DNA of 64,000 nucleotides from positions 3,750-67,749 of the forward strand of contig DCDZ01000028.1 of assembly GCA_002316675.1 (NCBI GenBank), given 5' to 3'. Below, piece after piece: positions 54,817-62,485 of this stretch. The DNA comes from Tyzzerella sp. UBA1042 (GTDB lineage Bacteria > Bacillota > Clostridia > Lachnospirales > Anaerotignaceae). Each line of letters opens with the position of its first letter. Positions within the stretch are counted from its first letter, which is position 1. A program made the position numbers and the translations under genes. Below the pieces are notes generated by a model that made no database searches, was not told where the DNA came from, and saw only the letters and a list, made by a program, of their open reading frames with translations.

Positions 54817-55110
54817 CTATTTTATCATTTTCAATCTGGTAATTTCCTCTGTGTTATGAAGGATTGCATTTTTCAATAGCCTAATATCTAAACTAATATT
54901 ATTTACATCTTCCGAAATAGAATCTATCTTTTCAATTTTATTACTATTCTGCATATATCCTTCTACCAATAATTGGATATTCTTATTCGTTTGATTCTCT
55001 AAAGTTGCTTCAATTTTGATAACCTTCTGTTTTACTTCTGATATTTCCTGCTTCAAGTCCATATACATATCTTTCATTGCTGATAATAATTCTTTATTTT
55101 CGTCTGTCAT
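54817..55110 (-). CDS. Small coiled-coil phage protein
   Basis: A 97-residue, almost wholly helical protein: DMYMDLKQEISEVKQKVIKIEATLEN and ISEDVNNISLDIRLLKNAIL form heptad coiled coils. AAAGGAGG lies upstream of the ATG, so translation is likely. Similar short proteins are found near phage repressors; no function is known. Confidence 0.7.
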   Translation of the reverse strand: MTDENKELLSAMKDMYMDLKQEISEVKQKVIKIEATLENQTNKNIQLLVEGYMQNSNKIEKIDSISEDVNNISLDIRLLKNAILHNTEEITRLKMIK

Positions 55111-55239
55111 GGTAAAGCCCTCCTTTTTAGGTAACCATAAAATTATGGTGAGTACGCTAATAGTATTTTAGTATAGTTGGGGAGCATATTCAATAGCAAA
55201 GTTGTTTTTAGTTTAACTAAAGGATATCCTAAAACAGGG

Positions 55240-55435
55240 TATAGGGTATGCCAAGAACCGAGTACCCCAAAACGGGGGTGTCGGTGTGGACGGGCACGTT
55301 GAAACAACCAAATGGTAGTCTCCGATTCAACAGGTGCAAGATTGGATTGGTTGAATTGTTACCCTAAGCAGGGGTATCACTAAGCACGAAGCTGTGCATC
55401 AGACGCACAACAACGTGGTGAGTAGGTTTGTATTT
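55240..55435 (+). ncRNA. Candidate structured noncoding RNA
   Basis: The 430-base gap at 55111-55540 has no gene but many nested stems: ACCCC/GGGGT (about 55262-55278), GTTGAA/TTCAAC (55298-55340), ACCCT/AGGGGT (55361-55375), TGTGC/GCACA (55396-55411). The G-rich, evenly structured sequence stands out from the AT-rich phage. It could be the RNA end of an IS605/IS607-type element whose genes are lost, or a phage RNA. I do not recognise the family and the strand is not certain. Confidence 0.35.
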
Positions 55436-55540
55436 GCCCATATAAAAACCTTCCATCTCTATGTAATATGGTAAATAATTCATATTAAATCATTATATAC
55501 CATAAATTAACAAAATATAAGATAGAAAATGTGTTCTAGT

Positions 55541-55753
55541 CTATTCCACTTCATCCGGCACATATTCAAGTATATCTCCCGGTTGACAGTCTAGCAGCCT
55601 GCAAAGTGTATCAATAGTTTTGGTATCCATACCTTTAGTACCATCTTTCAAGCCGTAATAAGTTGCCTGTCCCATTATTTTTTCTTCTTTAATCCTACTT
55701 ATTTTATATCCCTTTGCATCTAACAAAGCAAATAGTTTGTCATATTTAAGCAT
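55541..55753 (-). CDS. Cro/CI-type helix-turn-helix repressor
   Basis: A 70-residue HTH protein: MLKYDKLFALLDAKGYKISRIKEE, GQATYYGLKDGTKGMDTKTIDTLCRLLDCQPGDILE. This is the compact Xre family used by phages and plasmids. Divergent from the early genes, with three operators in between. AAAAGGAGTG upstream of the ATG. Confidence 0.85.
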   Translation of the reverse strand: MLKYDKLFALLDAKGYKISRIKEEKIMGQATYYGLKDGTKGMDTKTIDTLCRLLDCQPGDILEYVPDEVE

Positions 55754-55775
55754 AATTTACACACTCCTTTTTACA

Positions 55776-55881
55776 ATTATATTCCCTAAATTAAGTGAAA
55801 TATTACACAAAAAATAGCAATATAAATTCCCTAAATTAAGTGATTAAGTCAATAGTAATTCACTTAATTAAGTGATATAAT
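55776..55881. promoter_or_regulatory. Phage control region: three operators and divergent -10 boxes
   Basis: TTCCCTAAATTAAGTGA occurs at 55782-55798 and 55827-55843, and the related TTCACTTAATTAAGTGA at 55859-55875, whose core TCACTTAATTAAGTGA is a perfect palindrome. TATAAT follows directly on the plus strand (55876-55881), and another TATAAT is present on the minus strand (55781-55776). This is the layout of a lysogeny switch controlled by the repressor at 55541. The remaining bases to 56138 show no gene with a ribosome site. Confidence 0.75.
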
Positions 55882-56138
55882 AAACTCATAAGTAAAGCAA
55901 CACACACTTAGTATTAAAGCATATCACATTCGACTTTAAATTGTCAAATGCATCAAAGTGGTAACAAAGTTTCAACCAAAACAGAATATTAAATCAACCA
56001 ACTATCACTCTTTAGTCTTATTCAGTAGTAGGTGTCAAAGTATTTTGGCAATAAGAAAAGACAAGTATTTTAGCTGTCGTGTTTCACGACATCACAAAAA
56101 TATCCCATTCAAATGTAAACACATAAGGAGGTTATACC

Positions 56139-56342
56139 ATGAATCAAAACATAGCACCCAACCAAGAACCAACCACACCAACCTATGAGGATTTATTGGA
56201 CATTATTGAAGCCCAAAATTTCCTCATTACAGAATTGCAGATTGATAACATTAAGCTGCGTAAGGAGCGAGAGAAATTACTATCAGCACCACCAGTAATT
56301 GAAAATGGTGTAGTAGTCAAATTAGGAAGGAGTTTTTATTGA
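56139..56342 (+). CDS. Small phage early protein
   Basis: A 67-residue protein with a Pro/Thr-rich start and a helical middle (LLDIIEAQNFLITELQIDNIKLRKEREKLL). AAGGAGGT is 7 bases before ATG 56139. First gene to the right of the operators; function unknown. Confidence 0.65.
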   Translation: MNQNIAPNQEPTTPTYEDLLDIIEAQNFLITELQIDNIKLRKEREKLLSAPPVIENGVVVKLGRSFY

Positions 56343-56369
56343 TGCTTAATAGAAAGTACAAAATACCCG

Positions 56370-56520
56370 CCAAAGCTTGGTCGCCAAGTCGGGAAACCTC
56401 CCATAAACACATGTAAGATGAATGTTGCAAGAAGTAAATAGGGGTGGACGTTTCGGCTACCCCTTTACATGCTGATGGGAACAATGTTCCTATGTGATAA
56501 GAATATTTGTTCGTAAAACC
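56370..56520 (+). other. Hairpin-rich gap before the NUMOD4-like gene
   Basis: Within 56343-56677, three stems are seen: CTTGG/CCAAG (56378-56390), GGGGT/ACCCC (56444-56465) and GGAAC/GTTCC (56478-56491). No gene with a ribosome site is present. Role unknown. Confidence 0.35.
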
Positions 56521-56677
56521 TATATTTAATATACTGGCAGCCTAGCCACTCACCATAGGATGAATGATATGTATTAATTTCTCTAGTAAAGTCATTATAG
56601 CATATCAATTCATCATATGGAAGATTAAAACGATAAAAATTTGAAACCTTAAAACTGCAATTTCAAACGGGGGTACA

Positions 56678-57286
56678 ATGGAAATACAAGAAACTTGGAA
56701 ACCAATAAAAAACGTAGAATTGCTGGAAGGATTTTCAGCAAGTAATAAAGGTAAAATCAGATGTGATAAAGGTTACAAAAAGAAAGGTGCAAAAAGATAT
56801 ACATTTATTATAGAACAGCATCTTGAAAAATCATCATGTAAAAATGACACTTATATTCTTTTTAAACGTAAAAAATTTTGGGTGAAAAGTTTAGTTGCCA
56901 ATGCTTTTGGGTTGGCAGGAACAAAAGAAAAATATATTCTGAAACAGATAGATATGAACCCATGGAACAATTCATTAGATAATTTAATCTTTGTTGATAC
57001 TTGTACCAATATTGCGATTATAAGGATAAATCCTTCTAATATAGATTTGAATGATACAAAGTTGAAGGAGGAAATAGAGGAAGTAAAACATGAATTACAT
57101 GAATTTTTGGGTTATAGAAAAAGAAGAGCAAAGGATACAGATGTAAGATATAAATTTCAGCCAAAGCATCCTCTAACAAGTAATTTTAAGTATGTTTTAC
57201 TAGGGAATTTCTTTAATAATTATGATGATTGTGATTCATGGGACGGCGATGATGAAATGATGAATCCATATAATGGGGATTTCTAA
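56678..57286 (+). CDS. NUMOD4/HNH-like protein, nuclease site apparently lost
   Basis: A 202-residue protein. The N-terminus WKPIKNVELLEGFSASNKGKIR matches the NUMOD4 motif of phage homing endonucleases. The part VKSLVANAFGLAGTKEKYILKQIDMNPWNNSLDNL corresponds to the HNH motif (normally VNHxDGxxxNNxxxNL), but the catalytic His position is Gln. The C-terminus is acidic and unknown. It may be an inactive homing nuclease kept for DNA binding. Upstream ribosome site is weak (GGGGG). Confidence 0.6.
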   Translation: MEIQETWKPIKNVELLEGFSASNKGKIRCDKGYKKKGAKRYTFIIEQHLEKSSCKNDTYILFKRKKFWVKSLVANAFGLAGTKEKYILKQIDMNPWNNSLDNLIFVDTCTNIAIIRINPSNIDLNDTKLKEEIEEVKHELHEFLGYRKRRAKDTDVRYKFQPKHPLTSNFKYVLLGNFFNNYDDCDSWDGDDEMMNPYNGDF

Positions 57287-57449
57287 AAAGTCTTATAAAC
57301 GTTGAAAATACAAGGAAAACTAATGTTTTTGTTTCCCTACATATTGTGGAAAGCAAGTAATCCGAGAGTTTTGTTAGCTTTCTGAATTTAATTTTTAATG
57401 CTTGAAACCCTTGATTTTACGGGCTTTTTGGGACATACTGTTTCAAATT

Positions 57450-57690
57450 GAGATTTTCCTATATGGTAATGGTATATAAAAATTCTCGTAATTAGAAAAC
57501 TGAACGAACCCAGTAATATCAATAGTTCTGAGTGTTTTTGAAATTTTCTATATTATGGAGAAGAATATAAAAATCCGAAAATTAGAAAATTATTTTGAAC
57601 CCCTATAAACCATTGATTTCTCTAGCTTTACAGGTATCACCTAACAGGGCTGAGATTTTACTATATGGTAGAGAGGTATAAAATGTGCAC
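57450..57690. repeat. Three degenerate repeats of about 40-50 bp
   Basis: GAGATTTTCCTATATGG (57450), GAAATTTTCTATATTATGG (57540) and GAGATTTTACTATATGG (57652) each begin a related unit that continues with GTATATAAAAAT or a similar AT-rich part; the first two also share AATTAGAAAA. Spacing is 90 and 112 bp. The 585-base gap 57287-57871 has no supported gene. They could be iterons or regulator sites. Confidence 0.45.
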
Positions 57691-57871
57691 TTATGTGGGT
57701 TTTAAAATACCACTACTATGGAGGACAAACCTACAAAATTTAATAATGTTCATCAAGCTCATAAGAGCATTTGGCTGTAACAGGCTTTTTCTAAAGCCAT
57801 TAAGAGAAGTAATTCTTAGTGGTTTTTTTATTGCAACAAACCAAACTCACACGAAAGGAGGACTCCATTCT

Positions 57872-58048
57872 ATGATTTCCAAAGACAAGGCTGTTGTAAT
57901 TTTCACAGCAAAAGCAGCCCGTAAGTTATTGAAGTCTGGATTTACCATGATTGATGTTAAACCAGATAAAAATGATATTGACGGCAAACGTAGTGTATTT
58001 GTATTCAAGTACCAAGATGGAATTTTTGAAATGTTAAACGAGAAGTAA
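57872..58048 (+). CDS. Small phage protein (DUF5659-like)
   Basis: A 58-residue protein: FTAKAARKLLKSGFTMIDVKPDKND, SVFVFKYQDGI. This resembles short proteins (DUF5659) found in Firmicutes phages, with a mixed alpha-beta fold. GAAAGGAGG lies 10 bases before ATG 57872. Function unknown. Confidence 0.6.
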   Translation: MISKDKAVVIFTAKAARKLLKSGFTMIDVKPDKNDIDGKRSVFVFKYQDGIFEMLNEK

Positions 58049-58077
58049 TTGTAAAGCACAAAAGGAGCGAATTGAGA

Positions 58078-59217
58078 ATGACCGGTAGATATTTAGATAC
58101 AAGTAATTTTAAAATTGACAAGGAATTTCAAGAATTATTACCACCATTGGCACCAGATGAATATGAAAAATTACAGCAAAATATCCTTGCTTATGGGTTA
58201 CTAGACCCGATTAAAATTTGGTGTTCTCCTGACGGTAATAACATTATTGTTGATGGACATAACCGTTATAGAGTTATCCAAGAGAACAACTTAGAGTTGA
58301 ATTCATGGACTGATTATAAGATTATGTCTGAATTGCAAACAAGAGAAGATGTAAAAGAATGGATGTTAGAACAGCAATTAGGGCGAAGAAATTTGTCTGA
58401 TGTAGAGAAATATGAAATTGTCCAAAGGTTTAAATCCCTAATTCAGAATAAGGCAAAACAGAATAATTCTGATGGTGGTAAAGGTTTGACAAATTTGTCA
58501 AAGGTTAATACCAGAAAAGAATTAGCTGAAAAAGTTGGTGTCTCTGAAGGTACATATTCAAAGTTGGACAAGGTTATGCAATCTGATAATGAAGAGATAA
58601 AGCAGAATTTGCGTAAAAAAGAAATCTCTACGGACAAAGCTTTCAAAATTGTAAATAATGTGCCAACCAAGAAAGAACCAGAGATAAGAACACCAAAAAT
58701 TCAAATTGAAGTAATGGACACTAGAATCAGTGAAATTGAAACAGAAGAACAGAGACTTCAACAGGAAAAAGAAAATATTTTGAAAAGAAGAAAATTTGTA
58801 TTTGAATCTTTAGATATTCAATGCCCTGTAAAGTATCGGTGGACAGATAGCAGGACGATGTTTATTGGTATGAATATCACTTTTTACATTGAATATGAAG
58901 GACATGAAGAAATCCTACACGAGCAAACCATAATCGAGAAAGTACCAAGTAGATATACCCTCAATGAAATACCAGAAAAATATAAAAATGATTTTTTGAT
59001 GATGTGGGAAAAAGCATACCAAGAACACCTTAAGAGCAAAAATGAATACGAAAATTTTATAAAAGAATTGTCTACAGCCCCTAAGCCAAGCAATCCGCTA
59101 AAAGATGAACTTCTCAAAGCAGGATTCAAGCAACTGGCTAAAATATATCACCCTGATAATGGCGGTGATGCTAATAAGATGAAAGAATTAAACCAATTAA
59201 TGGAGGAACTATTATGA
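58078..59217 (+). CDS. ParB-like protein with C-terminal J-domain piece
   Basis: About 379 residues. The N-terminal ParB/Srx nuclease-like domain shows LPPLAPDEYEKLQQNILAYGLLDPIKIW and IIVDGHNRYRV. A helix-turn-helix follows (TRKELAEKVGVSEGTYSKLDKVM), then a coiled coil. The end, LLKAGFKQLAKIYHPDNGGDANKMKELNQLM, has the HPD motif and helices of a DnaJ domain. This layout suggests a phage DNA-binding or methylation-related partner able to engage host DnaK; that is inference. ATG 58078 or TTG 58072 after AAAGGAG. Confidence 0.75.
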   Translation: MTGRYLDTSNFKIDKEFQELLPPLAPDEYEKLQQNILAYGLLDPIKIWCSPDGNNIIVDGHNRYRVIQENNLELNSWTDYKIMSELQTREDVKEWMLEQQLGRRNLSDVEKYEIVQRFKSLIQNKAKQNNSDGGKGLTNLSKVNTRKELAEKVGVSEGTYSKLDKVMQSDNEEIKQNLRKKEISTDKAFKIVNNVPTKKEPEIRTPKIQIEVMDTRISEIETEEQRLQQEKENILKRRKFVFESLDIQCPVKYRWTDSRTMFIGMNITFYIEYEGHEEILHEQTIIEKVPSRYTLNEIPEKYKNDFLMMWEKAYQEHLKSKNEYENFIKELSTAPKPSNPLKDELLKAGFKQLAKIYHPDNGGDANKMKELNQLMEELL

Positions 59218-59411
59218 TGAACAACGTGAAGTATATCTACAATCCAACGCAAGCAAAATTTTATATTCAAAATGGAGTATTACCTTTAGATGTAGACTTA
59301 AACATTAAAACTATGAAAAAATTCTGGGTATTTGACACAGCAAGCAGTGCCGTTATTTATGACAAATGGTGTAAACAATGTGAAGAATATAGAAAACAGA
59401 AACAAGCATAG
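59214..59411 (+). CDS. Small phage protein, 65 residues
   Basis: Starts within the stop of the ParB-like gene (ATGATG), which indicates coupling. It reads YIYNPTQAKFYIQNGVLPLDVDLN and KFWVFDTASSAVIYDKWCK, a compact beta-rich small protein seen near phage replication genes; family name not recalled. Confidence 0.6.
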   Translation: MMNNVKYIYNPTQAKFYIQNGVLPLDVDLNIKTMKKFWVFDTASSAVIYDKWCKQCEEYRKQKQA

Positions 59412-59433
59412 TTAGGAGGTTTATTTAAAAATT

Positions 59434-59964
59434 ATGGTAATATCAGAAAAAGTTAAGACGGGTCATAAAGTAATTGACGATACTGGCGAAATCATCATGG
59501 AATTATGCGAGGGTGACAGAATTGTTACCAAACAACAAGATGAACATGCGGTTGAGCATATTATTAATTTTAATAAAACAGTTCCATTTGTCAAAGTATA
59601 TTTATGTGAACATAATGACTTATATGAGGAATTATCTGGAACAGAAGTTATTACAATTAGCACACTAATTAATTACATATCATATAAAGATAATATCCTT
59701 AGAATTAATGATAAGCCTATGAAGATTAAAGATATTTCCGAGGTCACTCGCAAAGACTATGATAATATGAAAAAATTAATTTCGTCTTTAGAGAAAAAAG
59801 AAGTTGTGAAGAAAATAAAATGGTTTGATGAAAAATGCAATAAGGAAATGAACTGTATTGTAGTCAATCCATTCTTATTTTTTCGTGGCAGAGATATTAA
59901 AAAAGATATTGTAGAGTTATTCAAAGATAGTAAATGGAGTAAAATTTCTTACAAAAAGGGGTAA
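59434..59964 (+). CDS. RepL-like winged-helix replication protein
   Basis: A 176-residue protein. FVKVYLCEHNDLYEELSGTEVITISTLINYISYKDNILRI, DISEVTRKDYDNMKKLISSLEKKEVVKKI and VVNPFLFFRGRDIKKDIVELFKDSKW follow the layout of the Firmicutes RepL family of winged-helix initiators. This suggests plasmid-like or phage replication initiation, but similarity is judged by eye only. TAGGAGG precedes the ATG at 11 bases. Confidence 0.55.
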   Translation: MVISEKVKTGHKVIDDTGEIIMELCEGDRIVTKQQDEHAVEHIINFNKTVPFVKVYLCEHNDLYEELSGTEVITISTLINYISYKDNILRINDKPMKIKDISEVTRKDYDNMKKLISSLEKKEVVKKIKWFDEKCNKEMNCIVVNPFLFFRGRDIKKDIVELFKDSKWSKISYKKG

Positions 59965-60217
59965 AAATTACCCCCTAAATTTTCAAAGAAATCCTGTATT
60001 TATAGGGTTTTCGGGCATTTTTGCTCTTCTTATATCTCCCTGAATAACTCAGAGTGGTAACAGGTGAAAGTTATAGTGGTACAAGGTTAGAATACTTTAC
60101 AGGATATTGCTAAAATTAAGGAATCGTAATATTCAGAAAAATTATTAGTTTCTAAATAAGATAATTCTGGATTGTGGAACGACAGTGACACAAGACAAGG
60201 TGTGAACTTGCTTGCAA

Positions 60218-60394
60218 GTTTGCAGCTAAAGTTTGCAGCTAAGGGTTTTAACATTCAAAGGTAATCGTGTTCTTGGGGGAAAGTCACAATGTTCGCTACG
60301 CTCCATTGTTTCCTTACATTTCCCCCAAACCCCCATTGTAATTTAAATTTTAATTTTACTCTTAGTACCTTTTGATTATAGAAGGTACTTTTTT
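60218..60394 (+). other. Repeat, long hairpin and terminator in the gap after the replication gene
   Basis: The 466-base gap 59965-60430 has no gene. It has a 13-bp tandem repeat (GTTTGCAGCTAAA at 60218, again at 60231 with one change), a hairpin with arms TTGGGGGAAA (60273-60282) and TTTCCCCCAA (60319-60328) and an inner ACAATG/CATTGT, and a terminator AGTACCTT/AAGGTACT (60364-60389) with five T. It may hold a replication origin or a small RNA. Confidence 0.5.
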
Positions 60395-60430
60395 AATTGA
60401 AAAAAATAACTATATACACAGAAAGGTAAT

Positions 60431-60967
60431 GTGATAAATAATATGAGTAACTATCAATTCAATAAAGACTTAGAGCATGGTAAAATCGGAGAAAAGTGGT
60501 TCCATGATTTCTGCATCGACAAAGGAATTGTTTGTATCAATGTGGGTAAGGATAATTTTCTTGGCATTGACAGTGGAATTGATTTTATTGTGCAATATCA
60601 GGACAACACTATTGCAAAATTTGATGTAAAATTTGATTCTGTTATGCATCGTACTGGTAATATGTTTATCGAAATGTATCAGGACACAGGTAAAAAAGGT
60701 TGGTATTATAATTCCAAATCGACTTGTTATTGTTACATTGATGGATACAATGGAATTCTTTGGATGTACACCAAAAAAGCTTTAGAAGAATACATAAATA
60801 ATCATAAGACTATGCTGAGAAGCACCACCAATCAGATTGATGAACGTATGGTAACAGGCTTACTTATCAATATTGGAAAATTTGCTGGGTGGTGTAAAGA
60901 GAATAATCATACTCTGGTGAAGTATGTGCGGATGCTGGATATTGAGGATATTGACGAGGTACTATGA
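60431..60967 (+). CDS. PD-(D/E)XK nuclease-like protein
   Basis: A 178-residue protein. GKIGEKWFHDF, GIDSGIDFIVQYQDN and AKFDVKFDS give the Glu, Asp and DxK arrangement of a restriction-endonuclease-like core. It could be a phage Holliday-junction or recombination nuclease. GTG 60431 follows GAAAGG at 4 bases; ATG 60443 is also possible. Confidence 0.55.
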   Translation: MINNMSNYQFNKDLEHGKIGEKWFHDFCIDKGIVCINVGKDNFLGIDSGIDFIVQYQDNTIAKFDVKFDSVMHRTGNMFIEMYQDTGKKGWYYNSKSTCYCYIDGYNGILWMYTKKALEEYINNHKTMLRSTTNQIDERMVTGLLINIGKFAGWCKENNHTLVKYVRMLDIEDIDEVL

Positions 60968-61036
60968 TTTAGCACTAAACATTATTTAGGGGTGGGGTCA
61001 AATTGAGCCTACCTCTATTATATTATGGAGGTTATT

Positions 61037-61246
61037 ATGAGTGAAAATTATAAAATTACAATACAAAATCTATTGACTGTGAAAAGTATCATTACAATAT
61101 TATTGACTGCTATTTTCAGCTATTTAGCTGTTGTCGGCAGAATCAGCGGAGAGCAGTTTTTAACCATCTTCAGCGTGGTAATTGCTTTTTATTTTGGCAC
61201 TCAATACCAAAAAAACTGTGACAGTGGAGGTGAATTAAATGAGTGA
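61037..61246 (+). CDS. Phage holin-like small membrane protein
   Basis: A 69-residue protein with two hydrophobic helices (SIITILLTAIFSYLAVVG and FLTIFSVVIAFYFGTQY) and a charged C-terminus. ATG 61037 is 5 bases after GGAGG. It overlaps the endolysin gene by 8 bases, the usual holin-lysin pairing. Confidence 0.7.
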   Translation: MSENYKITIQNLLTVKSIITILLTAIFSYLAVVGRISGEQFLTIFSVVIAFYFGTQYQKNCDSGGELNE

Positions 61247-61802
61247 TATTACTAAAGCTTGTAGAGATATTCAAGAATTATCTGCACAGGCTCAAATAGC
61301 TTGTAATCTCTTCATGGCTGAATGTAAAAAGGCTGGGCTGAATGTTCTTATCACTGAAACATATCGCTCTCAGTCACGTCAGAATTGGCTATATGAGCAG
61401 GGCAGAACTAGAGACGGAAACATTGTCACGTGGACAAAGAACAGTAATCATACCGGAAGAATGGCGTGGGATATTTGTAAGAATGTAAGAGGGCAGGAAT
61501 ATTCCGATGCTGCTTTCTTTACCAAGTGCGGCGAGGTTGCTAAAAAGTTGGGTATCACTTGGGGCGGTACATGGAGTACACCAGATAAGCCACATTTTGA
61601 GATTAATAAGCGTTGGAAGTCACCTATTAAGGAGGACACTGAAATGGTTGAAAAGGATATGCTTATTGTTAATGGTAAAGAATTTACTGTTGAAATGATT
61701 CGTAAGGATGGTTATACATATATCAAGACACAGGATATTGGTAAAGCTTTAGAACTGAAAGTAAGCAATCAAGGTAGAATTCCTGTGTTAGGGAAGAAAT
61801 AA
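61239..61802 (+). CDS. Phage endolysin, M15 L-alanyl-D-glutamate/D-Ala-D-Ala peptidase
   Basis: A 187-residue enzyme. The VanY/M15 zinc site is seen in ITETYRSQSRQNWLYEQGR, SNHTGRMAWDI (His and Asp) and TPDKPHFEI (His). The last ~55 residues (MLIVNGKEFTVEMIRKDGYTYIKTQDIGKAL) resemble a copper-amine-oxidase-like or cell-wall attachment module. It cuts peptidoglycan peptides at lysis. In most phages lysis genes follow the structural genes; here they precede terminase. Confidence 0.88.
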   Translation: MSDITKACRDIQELSAQAQIACNLFMAECKKAGLNVLITETYRSQSRQNWLYEQGRTRDGNIVTWTKNSNHTGRMAWDICKNVRGQEYSDAAFFTKCGEVAKKLGITWGGTWSTPDKPHFEINKRWKSPIKEDTEMVEKDMLIVNGKEFTVEMIRKDGYTYIKTQDIGKALELKVSNQGRIPVLGKK

Positions 61803-61822
61803 TCAATAATTTATATTTTCTA

Positions 61823-61880
61823 TTGACGTACAGAATATTGTACTGTATAATCTAATTATAAACGTACAGCATATTGTACT
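61823..61880 (+). promoter_or_regulatory. Promoter and paired operators of the yefM-yoeB module
   Basis: TTGACG (61823-61828), 17 bp, TATAAT (61846-61851). Two 19-bp near-palindromes, ACGTACAGAATATTGTACT (61826-61844) and ACGTACAGCATATTGTACT (61862-61880), lie in the spacer and just after the -10, 36 bp apart. This placement fits autorepression by the antitoxin complex. Confidence 0.8.
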
Positions 61881-61897
61881 AGATGGAGGTGTATATA

Positions 61898-62161
61898 ATG
61901 CTGGCTGTGAACTATACAAACTTAAGAGACAATATGAAAGCTTATATGGATAAGGTGACTGATGATTATGAGACTATGATTGTTACCAGAAAAGATAATA
62001 AGAATGTTGTCATGCTGTCAGAGGAAGCTTATAATAATCTTCTTGAAAACAGTTATATTATGAGCCATAAAATTAATTTTGATTGGTTGATGGAATCTAA
62101 AGCCCAGCTGGAAAATGGGAATGTGAAAACTCATGAGTTAGTAGAGGCGGAAGATGAATAA
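61898..62161 (+). CDS. YefM/Phd-type antitoxin
   Basis: An 87-residue antitoxin: AVNYTNLRDNMKAYMDKVTDDYETMIVTRKDNKNVVMLSEEAYNNLLE is the typical Phd/YefM DNA-binding domain; the acidic end wraps the toxin. ATG 61898 is 7 bases after GGAGG. Its stop overlaps the toxin start by 8 bases. Confidence 0.92.
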   Translation: MLAVNYTNLRDNMKAYMDKVTDDYETMIVTRKDNKNVVMLSEEAYNNLLENSYIMSHKINFDWLMESKAQLENGNVKTHELVEAEDE

Positions 62162-62417
62162 AGTCTTTACTGATAACGGTTGGAAGGATTATGAATATTG
62201 GCAGACAGAGGATAGAAAAACTTTAAAGAAAATAAACCTTCTTTTGCAGGATATCGAGAGAAATGGGAATATTGGCATAGGCAAGCCGGAGCCATTAACA
62301 GGTAATTTATCAGGGTTTTGGAGTAGAAGAGTAAGTGATAAGGATAGGCTGATTTATAGAATTGATGATAAGAATATTTATATATTGGCTTGTAGGTATC
62401 ATTACGGAGATAAATAA
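62154..62417 (+). CDS. YoeB-type mRNA interferase toxin
   Basis: An 87-residue toxin: VFTDNGWKDYEYWQTEDRKTLKKINLLLQDI, GKPEPLTGNLSGFWSRRVSDKDRLIYRI and the C-terminal CRYHYGDK with catalytic His-Tyr. Cleaves mRNA at the ribosome. The prophage carries it as a stabilising or defence module. Confidence 0.93.
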   Translation: MNKVFTDNGWKDYEYWQTEDRKTLKKINLLLQDIERNGNIGIGKPEPLTGNLSGFWSRRVSDKDRLIYRIDDKNIYILACRYHYGDK

Positions 62418-62485
62418 GTTTAAATAAAGGGACTTCTTATGGAGCCCTTTTTTAATTGGAAAAATTTTAGAGAGGAAGTGATAAT

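Noticed and set aside
55958..56188. Open frame of 76 codons in the phage control region
   Set aside because: No ribosome site, and it overlaps the better supported gene at 56139 with its strong AAGGAGGT.
57665..57871. N-terminal extension of the small phage protein at 57872
   Set aside because: The GAAAGGAGG site lies just before ATG 57872, and the upstream part overlaps the degenerate repeats.
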